Assembly (NCBI GenBank): GCA_963921795.1
Contig: OY997658.1
Location: forward strand, 54,775,476-54,839,475
Source of the DNA: Nannobrachium achirus
Lineage: Eukaryota > Chordata > Actinopteri > Myctophiformes > Myctophidae
DNA length: 64,000 nt
Reading direction: 5' to 3'
A program made the position numbers and the translations under genes. How positions within the stretch are numbered: position 1 is the stretch's first letter; each line of letters starts with the position of its first letter. Below, in pieces: positions 46,257 through 56,290 of the stretch. Below the pieces are notes generated by a model. It saw only the letters and a program-made list of their open reading frames with translations, did not search any database and had not been told where the DNA came from.

Positions 46257-46667
46257 CAGTCAGTATGTAGTATTGAACATTAACAGTGAAGCAGTACTTA
46301 GTAGGGGTGTAACGATATAGTATTGAAATATCGTTTTTAACTTAAAAAATCTAAGTATATCGAAATGAAAACAGCTAAAATCGAATCATATCGTTTTATT
46401 TTGTATCGTATCGAATCGGCAGTGCAAATAATCGATTGTATCGATACTACCTACTTGTCCATTGTATTTAGCATTTTTAAGAAGAACAAATTAAAAGGGG
46501 GGTTTAATTACTTTTCCTTAGCTACACTGGTCTATCGATATATGTGTAATCTCTGGATTCATGTCAAGCTGCGGGTTTGTCAATATACAATGTCCATGTA
46601 TTTGGCAGATAATCATTGTGTTTACTTATTTATATCCATAATAATACATGTATCCCTTAAAATACAT
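46257..46667 (+). repeat. Segment duplicated from 45256-45673, copy 2
   Basis: It matches copy 1 over about 410 bp, including the bases before the MITE, and stops before the MITE right end. It is therefore a segmental copy and not a second transposition. Copy 2 has the intact-looking end TAGGGGTGTAACGAT. Confidence 0.9.
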
Positions 46668-46867
46668 GAAAAAATGATGTTTCGTAAAACTGTACATCAT
46701 GCAAGTACAGTAACGGCAGGGGAAGTAGCTAAGAACGTGGGCAAAGTACTGAGCTATTCATGTGTGAAAGTTGGAGTCTGTAGAACCAACCATGGGCTGT
46801 GAGACCCTGTCCATGCGACTCGGGGCCCATCGGCCTTGGCTTGAATTAGTAGTTGGCATTCCCAGTT

Positions 46868-46995
46868 ATTATCCAATCCAATCCACTTTATTTATAGAGC
46901 ATATTTAAAACAACAGTGTTGAACCAAAGTGCTGTACACTCAGAAACAAAGATATACTAAAATACCAAGCAAAAAAATACAATACACAATAAACA
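46868..46995. repeat. Common fish repeat with CCAATCCACTTTATTTATAG
   Basis: ATCCAATCCAATCCACTTTATTTATAGAGC is followed by AACCAAAGTGCTGTACACTC and an A-rich tail. It resembles repeats starting CAATTCAATTTTATTTATA elsewhere in fish DNA. Confidence 0.5.
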
Positions 46996-47570
46996 GGACA
47001 ACATACAGTATAGACACATTGCCTAGTGGAAACAGCAACTCTCAGTCTGAATTTTCGAACGCCATGGAGTTAAGTGAGTTTTCAAACGTGATTTAAACAC
47101 AGGCAGTGTTACTATTAACTGCTGCCTGAACATCCGTTCTCATACAATGCACATCAAGAAAAAAGAAGTGGGAAAGTTATTGATCTGCGCTATTGTGCCC
47201 AGTATTGAGTGGTTGCTTACTGAAATGAATGGAAGAAAACCGAAATGGGAAGATTATTATAAAAAAAATACTAAAACGCTTGCACACTGTATAGGGCTCC
47301 AATGATCTTTTGTTGGGTACACAATGTGCACACACACATTTCAGGCCAGTTCAGGCCAAAGTTGGTACTGCAGCTGAAATGCTCTGAGAGCCATTCAAAA
47401 ATGAGAGAGGCTCTCTATTCAGGAGTGGTAATTTAGCCTCAAACCTTTTGAGGGACATAAACAATATGACATAAATACTTTTTAAATGCATGGTGTATCA
47501 CCTTTAACAAACTTGACCTTTCACTCTGTACTTAGTCTGCTCTGTTTCTCCTCTACACCAAACCTCTTTG

Positions 47571-47620
47571 CCGAAAATGGACGATCTACAAGCTTGTATG
47601 TAGATCTGCTATTTTTGGCT
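47571..47620. repeat. Palindrome P1, shortened copy
   Basis: CCGAAAATGGACGATCTACAA..GTAGATCTGCTATTTTTGGC: the arms are kept but the centre is reduced to GCTTGTAT. Confidence 0.8.
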
Positions 47621-47939
47621 AAAGTTCTCAGAATATGGACGCTAGGGTTCATGTGGTTAATATAAAAAGGGGAGGGGAAAAAAAGCTTCTATCACACAAA
47701 GATTTGGAGGACCCCCTGTAGTAACTCTGAGGACCCCCTGGGGGTCCTGGAACCCCTGTTGAAGACCCTTAATGTACCTCATTTGGCGTGTAATGCCTGT
47801 CTGTGTAATGTTGTGTTTTTGAGCGGTGGTCACACCGTCTCCTAAACGTGGCCGTGTGTAAGTGTATCTCTGTCTGTTTGTAGCCTGAGTACCGCTGGGT
47901 GACCAGAGAGGTGCTGTTGAGCACACACAGACACACACA

Positions 47940-47996
47940 GGCAAGCATGCATGCACGCACGCACGCGCGCACACACACACGCGCGCACACCACCGC
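47940..47996. promoter_or_regulatory. Alternating purine-pyrimidine tract just before an exon
   Basis: GCATGCACGCACGCACGCGC followed by ACACACACACGCGCGCAC. Such tracts can adopt Z-DNA in vitro. It ends about 50 bp before the acceptor of the 168-bp exon. Any effect on transcription or splicing is conjecture. Confidence 0.35.
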
Positions 47997-48044
47997 TCAC
48001 TTCAATCTTGGGTTTGATTTTCCTTCTCATATGGCTTCTTTCAG

Positions 48045-48212
48045 GGATCATCAGGACGGCCTTGTCGAACATGGACCGGGAGGCCAGAGAGCACTACGCC
48101 GTGGTCATCCAAGCCAAAGACATGGCTGGCCAGGTGGGGGGGCTGTCGGGCTCCACCACCATCAACATCACACTGTCCGACGTCAACGACAACCCCCCCA
48201 AGTTCCCACAAA
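48045..48212 (+). CDS. cdh20: cadherin-20-like gene, coding exon (end of EC2), 168 bp
   Basis: This is the next coding exon of the same cadherin, 34.8 kb downstream. The acceptor is TCTTTCAG and the donor is GTATGT. The exon completes the Gly codon left by the previous exon and reads [20 protein letters not shown], then [15 protein letters not shown], then [31 protein letters not shown] and DVNDNPP are the standard calcium-site and linker motifs at the EC2-EC3 boundary. The 168-bp length and the 1-1 phase fit the type II cadherin exon series. The wording REAREHY and [16 protein letters not shown] is what I recall of CDH20 rather than CDH7 or CDH22. A purine-pyrimidine alternating tract (GCAC/GCGC/CACA) lies at about 47950-47995, only 50 bp before the acceptor. 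Confidence 0.95.
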
Positions 48213-48235
48213 GTATGTATTCTGTCTGGAACAGC

Positions 48236-48279
48236 GGTGCAAAGTAACTAAGTACATGTACTCAAGTACTCTACTTAAC
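48236..48279. repeat. 'ACTTAAGTA' element fragment
   Basis: GGTGCAAAGTAACTAAGTACATGTACTCAAGTACTCTACTTAA is cut off by the next element. It begins only about 24 bp after the exon donor. Confidence 0.7.
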
Positions 48280-49076
48280 CCTTAACTTTCGGTTCAGATT
48301 CACTTCACCCTCCTTCAGTTTGCGGGTCATTTTGACCCGGGGAATATTTGGTTTAAAAAACAATACTAATATTAATTTTAACTTAACAAATCATCATCAT
48401 ACATTGACTTTGACTCAATACCAAACAATTAATATGATATATATGGTAAATGTTTGCATTTATTCTATCACATTACACACTGAAAGAGATAGGCGTTTTT
48501 GCTGATAGCTGAAATTTATGTAAAATAAGAGCTGAACACACATGTGAACAATGTGAACACACATTAACATCACATATGAATGTACACTTGTACGTCTACA
48601 CTAGGAAGCACATGCTTCACAAACACGGACTGCATGTGAGGCACATATGAGCTTCTTGCACCTTATGCAAGCAGTCTGTCGTCCTGTCTGCTGTTGTAGG
48701 ACACATTGAACAGCGCTTTCTCTTTCCAGATGCTTCAAATCTAAGTTCACTGTTTATTTTACCATTTATATCATTTGGATTGTCTGGAATTGAGACAAAG
48801 TCAATGTATGATGATGATTAATTATTATTTTCGATAGTTGAAATTTATATTGTTTTTCAAAACAAATATCCGCCGGGTCAAAATGACCAGCGAACCGCAT
48901 TAGAGGGTCAAACGATATGGGGGGGGGGGGTTGTAGCATGGGTGTAGTGCAAAACATGTTCATCACAGAATTATCTTTAAGGCCAGTGAATTTCAGGTGG
49001 AAAAAAATTAAACTTCTACATTTATTTTTTCAAATGAAAATGTAAAACGGGTCAAAATGACCCAAACCGAAGTTAA
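48276..49076. mobile_element. TTAA-bounded inverted-repeat element with GGTCATTTTGACC motifs (piggyBac-like MITE)
   Basis: The outer ends CCTTAACTTTCGGTT (48280) and AACCGAAGTTAAGG (49065-49078) are inverted. An inner pair GCGGGTCATTTTGACCCGG..AATATTTG and CAAATAT..CCGGGTCAAAATGACC lies at 48322-48350 and 48863-48888. A further GGGTCAAAATGACCC lies at 49050-49064. TTAA at the ends and this motif are reminiscent of piggyBac-like elements. No transposase is present. Confidence 0.65.
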
Positions 49077-49168
49077 GGTCATGCAACAAAGTTTAACATT
49101 ATGCTACAGTAGGTCACGTGGTCTTTCTACAAACGCTCTGAAAACGGAGCGAGTGACTGCGTAGTATA

Positions 49169-49200
49169 GACGATCTACAAGCTCACTACACATTGTGTTG
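49169..49200. repeat. Palindrome P1, half copy
   Basis: GACGATCTACAAGCTCACTA only, without a right arm. Confidence 0.65.
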
Positions 49201-49572
49201 GGGGGAGAAGTCACTCATGCGGAACAGTCAAGAGCCCTGCTCCACCGACTAGAGAGCAGGACAAGGCGGCTAAACATGCCCCGAGCATGGGAGGAGAAAA
49301 GCGAGAGCCTGGAAACTAATTTCTGACGACTAGTTTGTTGAAAACTTGTACATTTTTAGCAGTAATTATGCCATGAAGTTGTGGAATCTTTATCATTTAT
49401 ACACCTCTAAATGCTAGTTAATTTTTTTTTTTATCACAATTTCGAATTCTCACTGCAGTCAGCTCTCTCCGGGCAATAGACAGAGAGTACAGTAGGCAGG
49501 GGCGTGCACAGACATTTTGAGGAGGGGGTGCTCATTCTGCTCAAGTGAAAAAAAAAGAGCACCTTGTGCGGC

Positions 49573-50083
49573 GCGCGTGAATCAAAACAGCGTCGCAGTT
49601 CTGACAATGGAAGCTTATGATTGGCTGAACCGGAGGTAGGGAGCGCTCCGTTGCATTCGCCTGGACCGTGCGGAGGTGCCGATCGAGAGCTCACTCGTGT
49701 ATATAATATAAGAACTAATTATAAACATTTTATATTTATAAGGTCAAGTATTATACTTAATAATTGGGACTTACAAGAATGTATAGTTATAATTAATAGG
49801 CCTACATTTTTGCAGTAGTTTAGGCATTTTGGTTTGATAAGGTTGTGGGCAGAACAATTTGTCCTTGTTTGTTATTTGACTATTTTTACTTTAATTATAA
49901 TTAAAGACACTTCATAGTGAATTAGTGATTATAATAAATAGCCTATGTCGTGATTGTTGTTATAGCTAGATCAGATTGTGTTTATAATACAACGCCGGCG
50001 CGCCTCCGTCATCTCCACAGAAAACAAGCGCTCCCCCCTTGTTCCATTGTCAGAACTGCGACGCTGTTTTGATTCACGCGTGC
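49573..50083. mobile_element. Inverted-repeat element, 39-bp arms
   Basis: The left arm 49573-49611 (GTGAATCAAAACAGCGTCGC..TTCTGACAATGGA) is answered by 50043-50083. About 430 bp of AT-rich DNA lies between. The outer borders are unclear. Confidence 0.65.
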
Positions 50084-50305
50084 GGCACGTGGAACCGTCG
50101 ACTGCCTAGTAGTTAGGGATGGACAGTGTTGCATTGTGATTCAATGTTTGGGGGGGACGCGATTTGAATAATGGCGTATGGATATGCATACACGCCCTGC
50201 TCTGACATATCTATTGATATGTATGAATCAATTAATTGAATAATCGATTAATCATTTATTAGATCAAAGTTAATTATCAAAAAACATATTATGTGTTCTT
50301 GGTAT

Positions 50306-50640
50306 CCAGAGACAAAACAAACTGATGAATGAAATGAAATATGAATTTTAACTTTTGGAAGGAAAAAAAGACTTTCAACTCAAAGGGACTATATGGCATT
50401 ACTTCTGCAAGTGGTAAATACACACACAGCTGTGCTGAGACTTTCTTCACAACATGAGATGAAATGAATGCAAGCAAGCAGCATGTATCTAAGAAAGACT
50501 CAGCTCAGTTGTGTGTATTTATCACTTGCAGAAATAATGCCATATAGTCCCTTTGAGTTGAAAGGGACATGAGTCTTTTTTTTCTTCCAAAAGTTAAAAT
50601 TCATAATAAATTTCATTCAGCAGTTTGTTTTGTCTCTCCA
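50306..50640. mobile_element. 335-bp palindromic foldback element
   Basis: CCAGAGACAAAACAAACTG..TGAATTTTAACTTTTGGAAG..CAACTCAAAGGGACTATATG pairs with CATATAGTCCCTTTGAGTTG..CTTCCAAAAGTTAAAATTCA..CAGTTTGTTTTGTCTCTCC. The arms are about 130 bp and the centre is short. Confidence 0.8.
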
Positions 50641-50737
50641 GCAGAGTTTATAGTGTCTCTCTCTACTCTAGAAGAGAGGTTATACATGAACTCTGCAGCC
50701 GCACTGAGGCGCTCCAACACAACCACCCTGACAGGCA

Positions 50738-50910
50738 AGATTTTGCCTCAATCAGTGGTTCTCAAACTTTGTAATGTCAAGGACCCCCAAAATGATATGT
50801 ATTTGGCTGCAGATCTCAAAATATGTTGTTCCAGGGACCCCCAGAAACAAAGACTTTATATTAGTTCATTTGGGTCTTGCCTCAGGATAGATGCAGAATA
50901 GATACATGCT
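50738..50910 (+). repeat. GTGGTTCTCAAAC-type repeat
   Basis: CAGTGGTTCTCAAACTTTGT..AAGGACCCCCAAAATGATAT..TTGTTCCAGGGACCCCCAGA, then AGATGCAGAATAGATAC. It is the best copy of this repeat in the window, and the CAGTGGTTCTCAAAC start is typical of non-autonomous hAT elements. Confidence 0.65.
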
Positions 50911-51149
50911 GATTTGATCACCGATAGCCTACGTGTGTGGCAAGATTCCAGAGCATTTTGGGGCATAAATATATATTAGAAGCTTTTAATCCAGAATTGA
51001 CCGATGTCACCATGGGCCACATACTGAACACTGTACAAACAAACAGTGTCTATGTGTGCACGTCCCTGACAGTAGGGACGCGGTCGTCAACAATATTAGC
51101 CAAACAGATAGCCTGATATACCTTGTTTTTGTGTGTCATAACAGCGTTA

Positions 51150-51245
51150 AGTACAATTTGGAGGTATTTGTACTGTACTTGAGTATCTCCGATTTCCAAT
51201 ACTTTTACTTCTACTCCACTACATCGGATCCAACTATACATCGGA
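51150..51245. repeat. 'ACTTAAGTA' element fragment
   Basis: TTGTACTGTACTTGAGTATC..CTTTTACTTCTACTCCACTACATC. Confidence 0.65.
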
Positions 51246-51510
51246 TCCATTGTGCTATTGCTTGCATTAGGAGCACTAAATTGCCCAAAGTAAAAGGTTT
51301 GACTGTAACTAAATGTTGTTTCAAACATTTTTCTGAGCAAGCTTTCTTGCATGATTTGGCTCTAGTTGATTGGTTCCGTACTCCCCTCATACCGTCTGTG
51401 GATGAGGCTTTCCTTTTCTTTTATGAACATTTCTTTTCTTTTGTTAATAAACATTGCCAGAAGAACAAAGTCCTCAAATTATTGGCTTCTTATTCGTATC
51501 CTCAGAAATA
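51238..51510 (+). mobile_element. LINE fragment, region before the reverse transcriptase
   Basis: One frame reads IRSTKLPKVKGLTVTKC, then FLHDLALVDWFRTPLIPSVD, then EAFLFFYEHF. This wording is like the stretch between endonuclease and reverse transcriptase in fish non-LTR elements. A second copy of the middle part is at 53140-53235. Confidence 0.65.
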
Positions 51511-51650
51511 ATTGTACTGCTCTCATTAGCTGAAAGGAGGTCAGGAGGTGGCATTTTCACCAGCAGATTCTGATTTGAACTTTGACTTTTCCCTCATCCT
51601 GGTTTCTGATGGTTTTCGTGTGCTGTCCTCTCTGGATCTTGTAGTATACC

Positions 51651-51826
51651 TGTGACATACACAGACTTAATCAACACTTTATATTAAGTCTCATCTGTTC
51701 ATTACAGGTTCAAGTTAGAAGCACGGGTCATGTGCTGGCTAAGTATGTGCTTCTAACTTGAACCTGTTAGGAACAGATGAGACTTAATATACAGTGTTGA
51801 TGAAGTGTGTACCTGTATATGTCACA
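51651..51826. repeat. 176-bp hairpin between LINE pieces
   Basis: TGTGACATACACAGACTTAA..GTTCAAGTTAGAAGCAC is answered by GTGCTTCTAACTTGAAC..TTAATATACAGTGTTGATGA and ATATGTCACA. The arms are about 75 bp, with a loop of about 22 bp. Confidence 0.8.
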
Positions 51827-52760
51827 GATATACTACAATCTAAAAAAGTCCCCTGGACCAGATGGCCATGACACTTATCTGTATAGTATAGTATATAGTA
51901 TAATAGCTGTGTCAGTTATAGCCCAAACCATAACTGATATATTTAATCTCTCTCTAACTGCTCAGAATATTCCTTTGGTGTGGAAGCAAGCTTATGTTTC
52001 TCCCCTCCTCAAGGCTGGTGATCCTTTGGACGTGAATAATTACAGGCCAATATCTAATCTCTAGCTAAGATCCTGGATGCCCATGTATCAGCCCAAGTAA
52101 ATGAATGTTTTGCTCAACACCAGATCTTAAACACTATGCAGTCTGGGTTGAGATCCAAACATAGTACCATCACGGCTTGCCTTACTGTCCTAGATGACAT
52201 TAAGGCAGCCTGGGAAAAGTATTTTGTTTGCGCTGCCCTGTTTATTGACTTATCCAAAGCCTTTTACACCGTTGACCTCCCGATATCGTTAGACTCTTTC
52301 CAATACTGGTATGGGCCAAAAAGTGATTCAAATGAACCTAGCCCAACCCTACCCTCCCCTGCCCCTTCTTTGTATATACTGTCTGTTTAGACTTACTGTT
52401 TTCTTTTTTGTTTTTCTTTACATATCTACTGCATAGTACTGTGTTCTATTTGTCTGTCATTCAATGTTATATGAGATACTTCAATGGTTTCCAGTGGAAA
52501 TAAGCTTAGTCTTTTCATGGATCTCCTTTTAGTAGACCGTGTACCAGTGAACTTTACCGTCATGAAACTGTACCATTTCCTATGCAAACTTCTAATAAAG
52601 TCTTCAATCAATGATTCACCAGTTACTTGACGGTCGCACACAATGTGTAAAACTGGTTGACATTGTGTCTGATCAGTTAGCTCTGGAGAAGGGAGTTCCC
52701 CAGGGCTCTATACTAGGTCCTTTACTCAATGTCTTTTTACTGGTTAAATAAAGGTTAAAA
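51827..52760 (+). mobile_element. LINE reverse-transcriptase remnant
   Basis: 51831-52063 reads NLKKSPGPDGHDTYLYSI, then IPLVWKQAYVSPLLKAGDPL and NNYRPISNL before a stop. From 52064 the frame goes on as AKILDAHVSAQVNECFAQHQ, then MQSGLRSKHSTITACLTVLD and FVCAALFIDLSKAFYTVDLP. At about 52675-52735 LALEKGVPQGSILGPLLNVF appears. These are the early reverse transcriptase blocks in order. Stops and an insertion of unrelated DNA at about 52380-52620 show a dead copy. The style fits the L2/Rex1 group. Confidence 0.8.
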
Positions 52761-54060
52761 AAAGAAACACCAGCATTTTTGTGAGAATCCTCTTATCAAT
52801 TGTGTTTCCTGACTGCATCTCCAGAGAAGAAGAGGAAACATTTAAATACTTTTCATTTTAGAGCCGAGACACTTTTACTTTGTAATTTTTTAAAAAGCGA
52901 TTAAGTTTCCTCACAAAGTCCTTTCACACACATTATGTGGAAGAATGGTTTTCATTTCTGTGCTGCTGCTTTTCTTTCTTGTTAGACGTTGTAGACAACA
53001 CTAATTAACACCTGGGACATTGTGTGAACAGTGAACACATTTAATATGCTGATAGAAATAGAAATTTGCTATGCACCTTGGGACCAGGTTTGAGAACCAC
53101 TTTCTGAGCATGTAATTTTGGGCCATCAATTTATTCTGAAGTCTCCACTCCATGATTTGGCTCTAGTTGATTGGTTCTGTACTCCCCTCATACTGTCTGT
53201 GGATGAGGCTTTCCGTTTCTTTTATGAACATGCCAGGTTATACTGTAGCAAATGTTCTATTTCTATCAGCATTTTAATTGTGTTCACACTCCACTCCACA
53301 AAATCCATTCCTCATATTCTGTATTTATTGGAGAGTATTATCCTGTCTATCTGTGTTAATAATACATGTAACTATGTAATTATAAATTCATGGTAGCTTG
53401 TCTCTAAAAGTACCTAATCAATTCCAGTCACTCATACTGTAGCTCCGAATAGTTCACTTTGTGCCACGGCGAAAACTATTACTGAACCATCAACATTTTT
53501 TGAATGATTATGTAGCTCAGTGTTTTATAGACTCAATTTGAGTGCTATCAAATCCAGTTTAGTATTTAATGTCAATTTGAGAATTGTGGCATATTTTTTA
53601 ATGACTTCCCCTAAGGGGAACAGAGGGTAACGGGGTCTAAATGGTTAGCTTGTATCATTTGCTCGATCAGTCAGGAAAAGCTGTGAAGGCATTTGGCTAA
53701 ATTCATAACTTCATGCATACTTCACCCATACTGTGGAATGTTTTGCACCATTACTCTTCTTGAGTTAATTCTGTTTTTTATTCCACCCACTGATGCCATC
53801 AGTTGGACACTTATTTAATGAAAAAAAAAAAAAAAATTAATGCCATTAAATATGAATTTAAATAAGACCTCGCATCACTAATGTATACGCCTTGGAACAT
53901 TCTGTACAAGAACGTATCATATTTAAGTTTAAATTGCCGTTGCATAACGCTAAACAACCATAACACTCTTGTGTGGACCATCACTTTCACTGCAGGCTGG
54001 AAAGGTTCAAATGCTCCTTTTAAAATGCAGCATCACTCACACTTCAATGTTCTCCCACAG
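52761..54060. other. Intron with a second LINE scrap
   Basis: At 53140-53235 one frame reads LHDLALVDWFCTPLILSVDE then AFRFFYEHA, a copy of the piece at 51350-51430. The remainder up to the exon at 54061 has no recognisable element apart from a poly-A run near 53821. Confidence 0.55.
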
Positions 54061-54248
54061 AAAACTATCAGCTATACGTCCCAGAATCAGCACAAGAGGG
54101 GAAACCGGTGGGGAAAATCAAAGCTAATGATGAGGATGTGGGTGTCAACGCTGACATCAAGTACAGCATCATCAACTCGGAGGGCGCCAACACGTTTTCC
54201 ATATCCACAGACAGGGAGACCGGAGAGGGAATCATCAGCTTGAAAAAG
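54061..54248 (+). CDS. cdh20: cadherin-20-like gene, coding exon (EC3), 188 bp
   Basis: This is the third coding exon in the window. It follows the acceptor TTCTCCCACAG and is followed by the donor GTAAAT. It reads KNYQLYVPESAQEGKPVGKI, then KANDEDVGVNADIKYSIINS, then EGANTFSISTDRETGEGIIS and LKK. The PE of VPES, the DED of ANDEDVG and the NAD that follows are EC3 calcium-site positions. It ends on a whole codon (phase 0), and its 188-bp length matches the family. The segment YQLYVPESAQ plus GKIKAND is the best discriminator in the window, because among type II cadherins I recall it from CDH20. That paralog call comes from memory of the family and has not been tested by alignment. Confidence 0.95.
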
Positions 54249-54526
54249 GTAAATAAACAGTTCCTTAGCCTGACATTGCGTCTAGAAGCCATGCAGGCAT
54301 CTCATTTCTTTCCAAGTGTTAGGGTCTTTTCTTTTGGCATTTTTCAGTTGGTGAATCAGTCTAGTGGATTTTCAATTGTAGATTATCTTTTTTTTTATTA
54401 TTATCATTAGTGTAGTTGCCCAACAGGGCAACACACTAGATTACTAGTGTGACTTTATCTTTTCTAAATAAATGCATAAATAAATAAGCAAAATCCAGGA
54501 AATTCCATAAATTCAAAAACAAATGT

Positions 54527-54923
54527 TTAAAGACGTGGTGCCATTGTTCTGTACTTTTTCTGTTTTGTATGTGTCTATGGAGTTAACATTACTCTAATAG
54601 ACCCCCAGGAGTGGTTATACTATGCAAATATGTCTTCCTTGTGTATTTTTGGTTTCTTCCTGAAAGCTGAAAGCCTCTGAGTCAAAAGGCCGAATTGAAA
54701 TACACAGCTTTAATGACATCATAAAATCATCCCCTCCCCCTTTTACCATACAGCAACACTGTGAGTGTGGCTAACTTCAGCTGGGTCACCACCCATCTAA
54801 ATACCTGGTATACCTAATGAAGTGTGGCCACATAAAAACATATTTTTTACACTTTCTGTGTACTTTTTTGAAAAAGAATCTTCCACAATCATGCTGTAGG
54901 GAGGAAAAAGAAATCACGGCACG
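54527..54923. mobile_element. TTAA-type MITE, family T2 (TTAAAGANGTGGTGCCAT), right end damaged
   Basis: TTAA|AGACGTGGTGCCATTGTTCT..GTACTTTTTCTG is the reverse of the right end of the element at 63405-63839. GGCTAACTTCAGCTGGGTCACCACCC and TGTGGCCACATAAAAAC are shared inside. The far end keeps AAATCACGGCAC but lacks the final TTAA. It lies in the 884-bp intron and takes up about 45% of it. Confidence 0.8.
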
Positions 54924-54929
54924 AAGTAG

Positions 54930-55035
54930 TGGAAATAGCCGATCTACAAGCTATCTACAAGGGGATGTGACACGTTGAGAGCTTGTAGATCTGCTATTTT
55001 CACTAGATCTGCTATAGATCTGACATTTTCACTAG
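54930..55035. repeat. Palindrome P1, copy with partial end duplication
   Basis: GGAAATAGCCGATCTACAAG..GAGCTTGTAGATCTGCTATT, then TTTCACTAG. The tail GATCTGCTAT..TTTTCACTAG is repeated once more at 55015-55035. It ends about 100 bp before the 254-bp exon. Confidence 0.8.
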
Positions 55036-55132
55036 TCCACTGGGTCCCGGGCAAACATTTAATTTATTTTTTGGGTCTTGAGCTAAAAGGTTTGGTGAAC
55101 CACTGTTCTAATTGACTGCCATTCCCCAACAG

Positions 55133-55386
55133 CCACTGAACTTTGAGAGGAAGAAGACCTACGTGCTTCACATCGAGGGCACCAACATGCACGTGGACCC
55201 TCGCTTCACCTACCTCGGTGCTTTCAAAGACACTGCCACGCTGAAGATCACAGTGGGCGACGTGGACGAGCCGCCCGTCTTCTCTATGGATTACTACATC
55301 TTGGATGTTTACGAGAACGCACCGAGGGGGACGGAAGTGGGCGCCGTGACGGCTCGTGACCCCGATGGCAGGAACAGCCCTGTCAG
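55133..55386 (+). CDS. cdh20: cadherin-20-like gene, coding exon (EC3-EC4), 254 bp
   Basis: This is the fourth coding exon, 884 bp after the previous one. Its acceptor is CCCAACAG and its donor is GTAAGG. It reads PLNFERKKTYVLHIEGTNMH, then VDPRFTYLGAFKDTATLKIT, then VGDVDEPPVFSMDYYILDVY, then ENAPRGTEVGAVTARDPDGR, then NSPV, and leaves two bases of a split Arg codon. DVDEPPVF closes EC3. YEN and ARDPD are calcium-site residues of EC4. The 254-bp length again equals the family exon, so the four exons form an unbroken series without a missing or retained exon. The next exon expected (137 bp, continuing EC4) was not found before position 64000. Confidence 0.95.
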
Positions 55387-55397
55387 GTAAGGGTCAA

Positions 55398-55420
55398 CCC
55401 CCCCCCCCCCCCCCCCCCCA
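55398..55420. repeat. Poly-C tract
   Basis: About 20 C residues, 12 bp after the splice donor of the 254-bp exon. Confidence 0.9.
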
Positions 55421-55479
55421 AGCAAGACACAAACGTCAATAGACACTATTTTTTGTTTTGTTTTACAGCAGGCTATTGG

Positions 55480-55725
55480 GGCATGTGAGAAATCAGGGGC
55501 GGAGGTTGTGGTTTGCTAGCCAAGGAGTGTGTGTGCAAAGTTTTGGCATGGATAGGGGCAACGGTGCCGGAGATAAGAGTCTGCAAAAAGCAACCTGATG
55601 GTGGTGCTAGAAGAGGGGCATGTGAGAAATCAGGGGCGGAGGTTGTGGTTTGCAATTGCCATCCAAGGAGTGTGTGAGCAAAGTTTGGCATGGATAGGGG
55701 CAACGGTGCCGTGGCTAATTGCAAA
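55480..55725. repeat. Tandem repeat, unit about 130 bp
   Basis: GGGGCATGTGAGAAATCAGG and GGCGGAGGTTGTGGTTTGC occur at 55479 and 55615. Both are followed by AAGGAGTGTGTG and GGCATGGATAGGGGCAACGG. It is a relative of the module at 7290-7790. Confidence 0.75.
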
Positions 55726-56142
55726 GAATGTGGTGTTCATGATTTCACCTTTTCATTTGAGGTTCGTATAAATCCCAAATCTATCCCATATCTCTTTAAT
55801 TTTTCCTTCTCTATGCTTTCTGCCCAGCACATCTGTTTCTATGATGTAATTTTAATAATTTCCTCATTCCACTCTTTAAACCCAGATTATGTCAGCTGTA
55901 AAAAGTCCAACCTTTACAGGCTTTTGAAGGGTAATCACAGCATGAATGAACTGTCCAGGAGATGTCTAAGCAGGTACAAAGTAACACCTAAATGAAACCC
56001 CACAGTCAACGTTATTACTTTCAGACGCTCTTTCACCCATTCAATCCCTCAAGCCCACATTGAGATAGCCAATCAATAGAGTGCATGCATCCATGCTGTC
56101 TACCCTAAACTGCATCCTTTTCTTTCTCAAATGATTTCAACA

Positions 56143-56280
56143 GGACATGCTGCCATTCCGACATCCCCCCATTCCGACACTAACCCTAACCCAAACCCTA
56201 ACCTCTGTGGAAGTGTCGCCACTCAGACAATTAGAAGTCAATCTCTGAATGGCAGCATGTCGGAATGGAGAGCGGCCCCC
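56143..56280. mobile_element. 138-bp telomere-motif element with 10-bp target duplication
   Basis: GATTTCAACA at 56133-56142 is repeated at 56281-56290. Inside, ATGCTGCCATTCCGACAT and ATGGCAGCATGTCGGAATGG are inverted, and ACTAACCCTAACCCAAACCC lies between them. It resembles the element at 23776-23989 in the CCATTCCGA arms and CCCTAA core. Confidence 0.75.
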
Positions 56281-56290
56281 GATTTCAACA

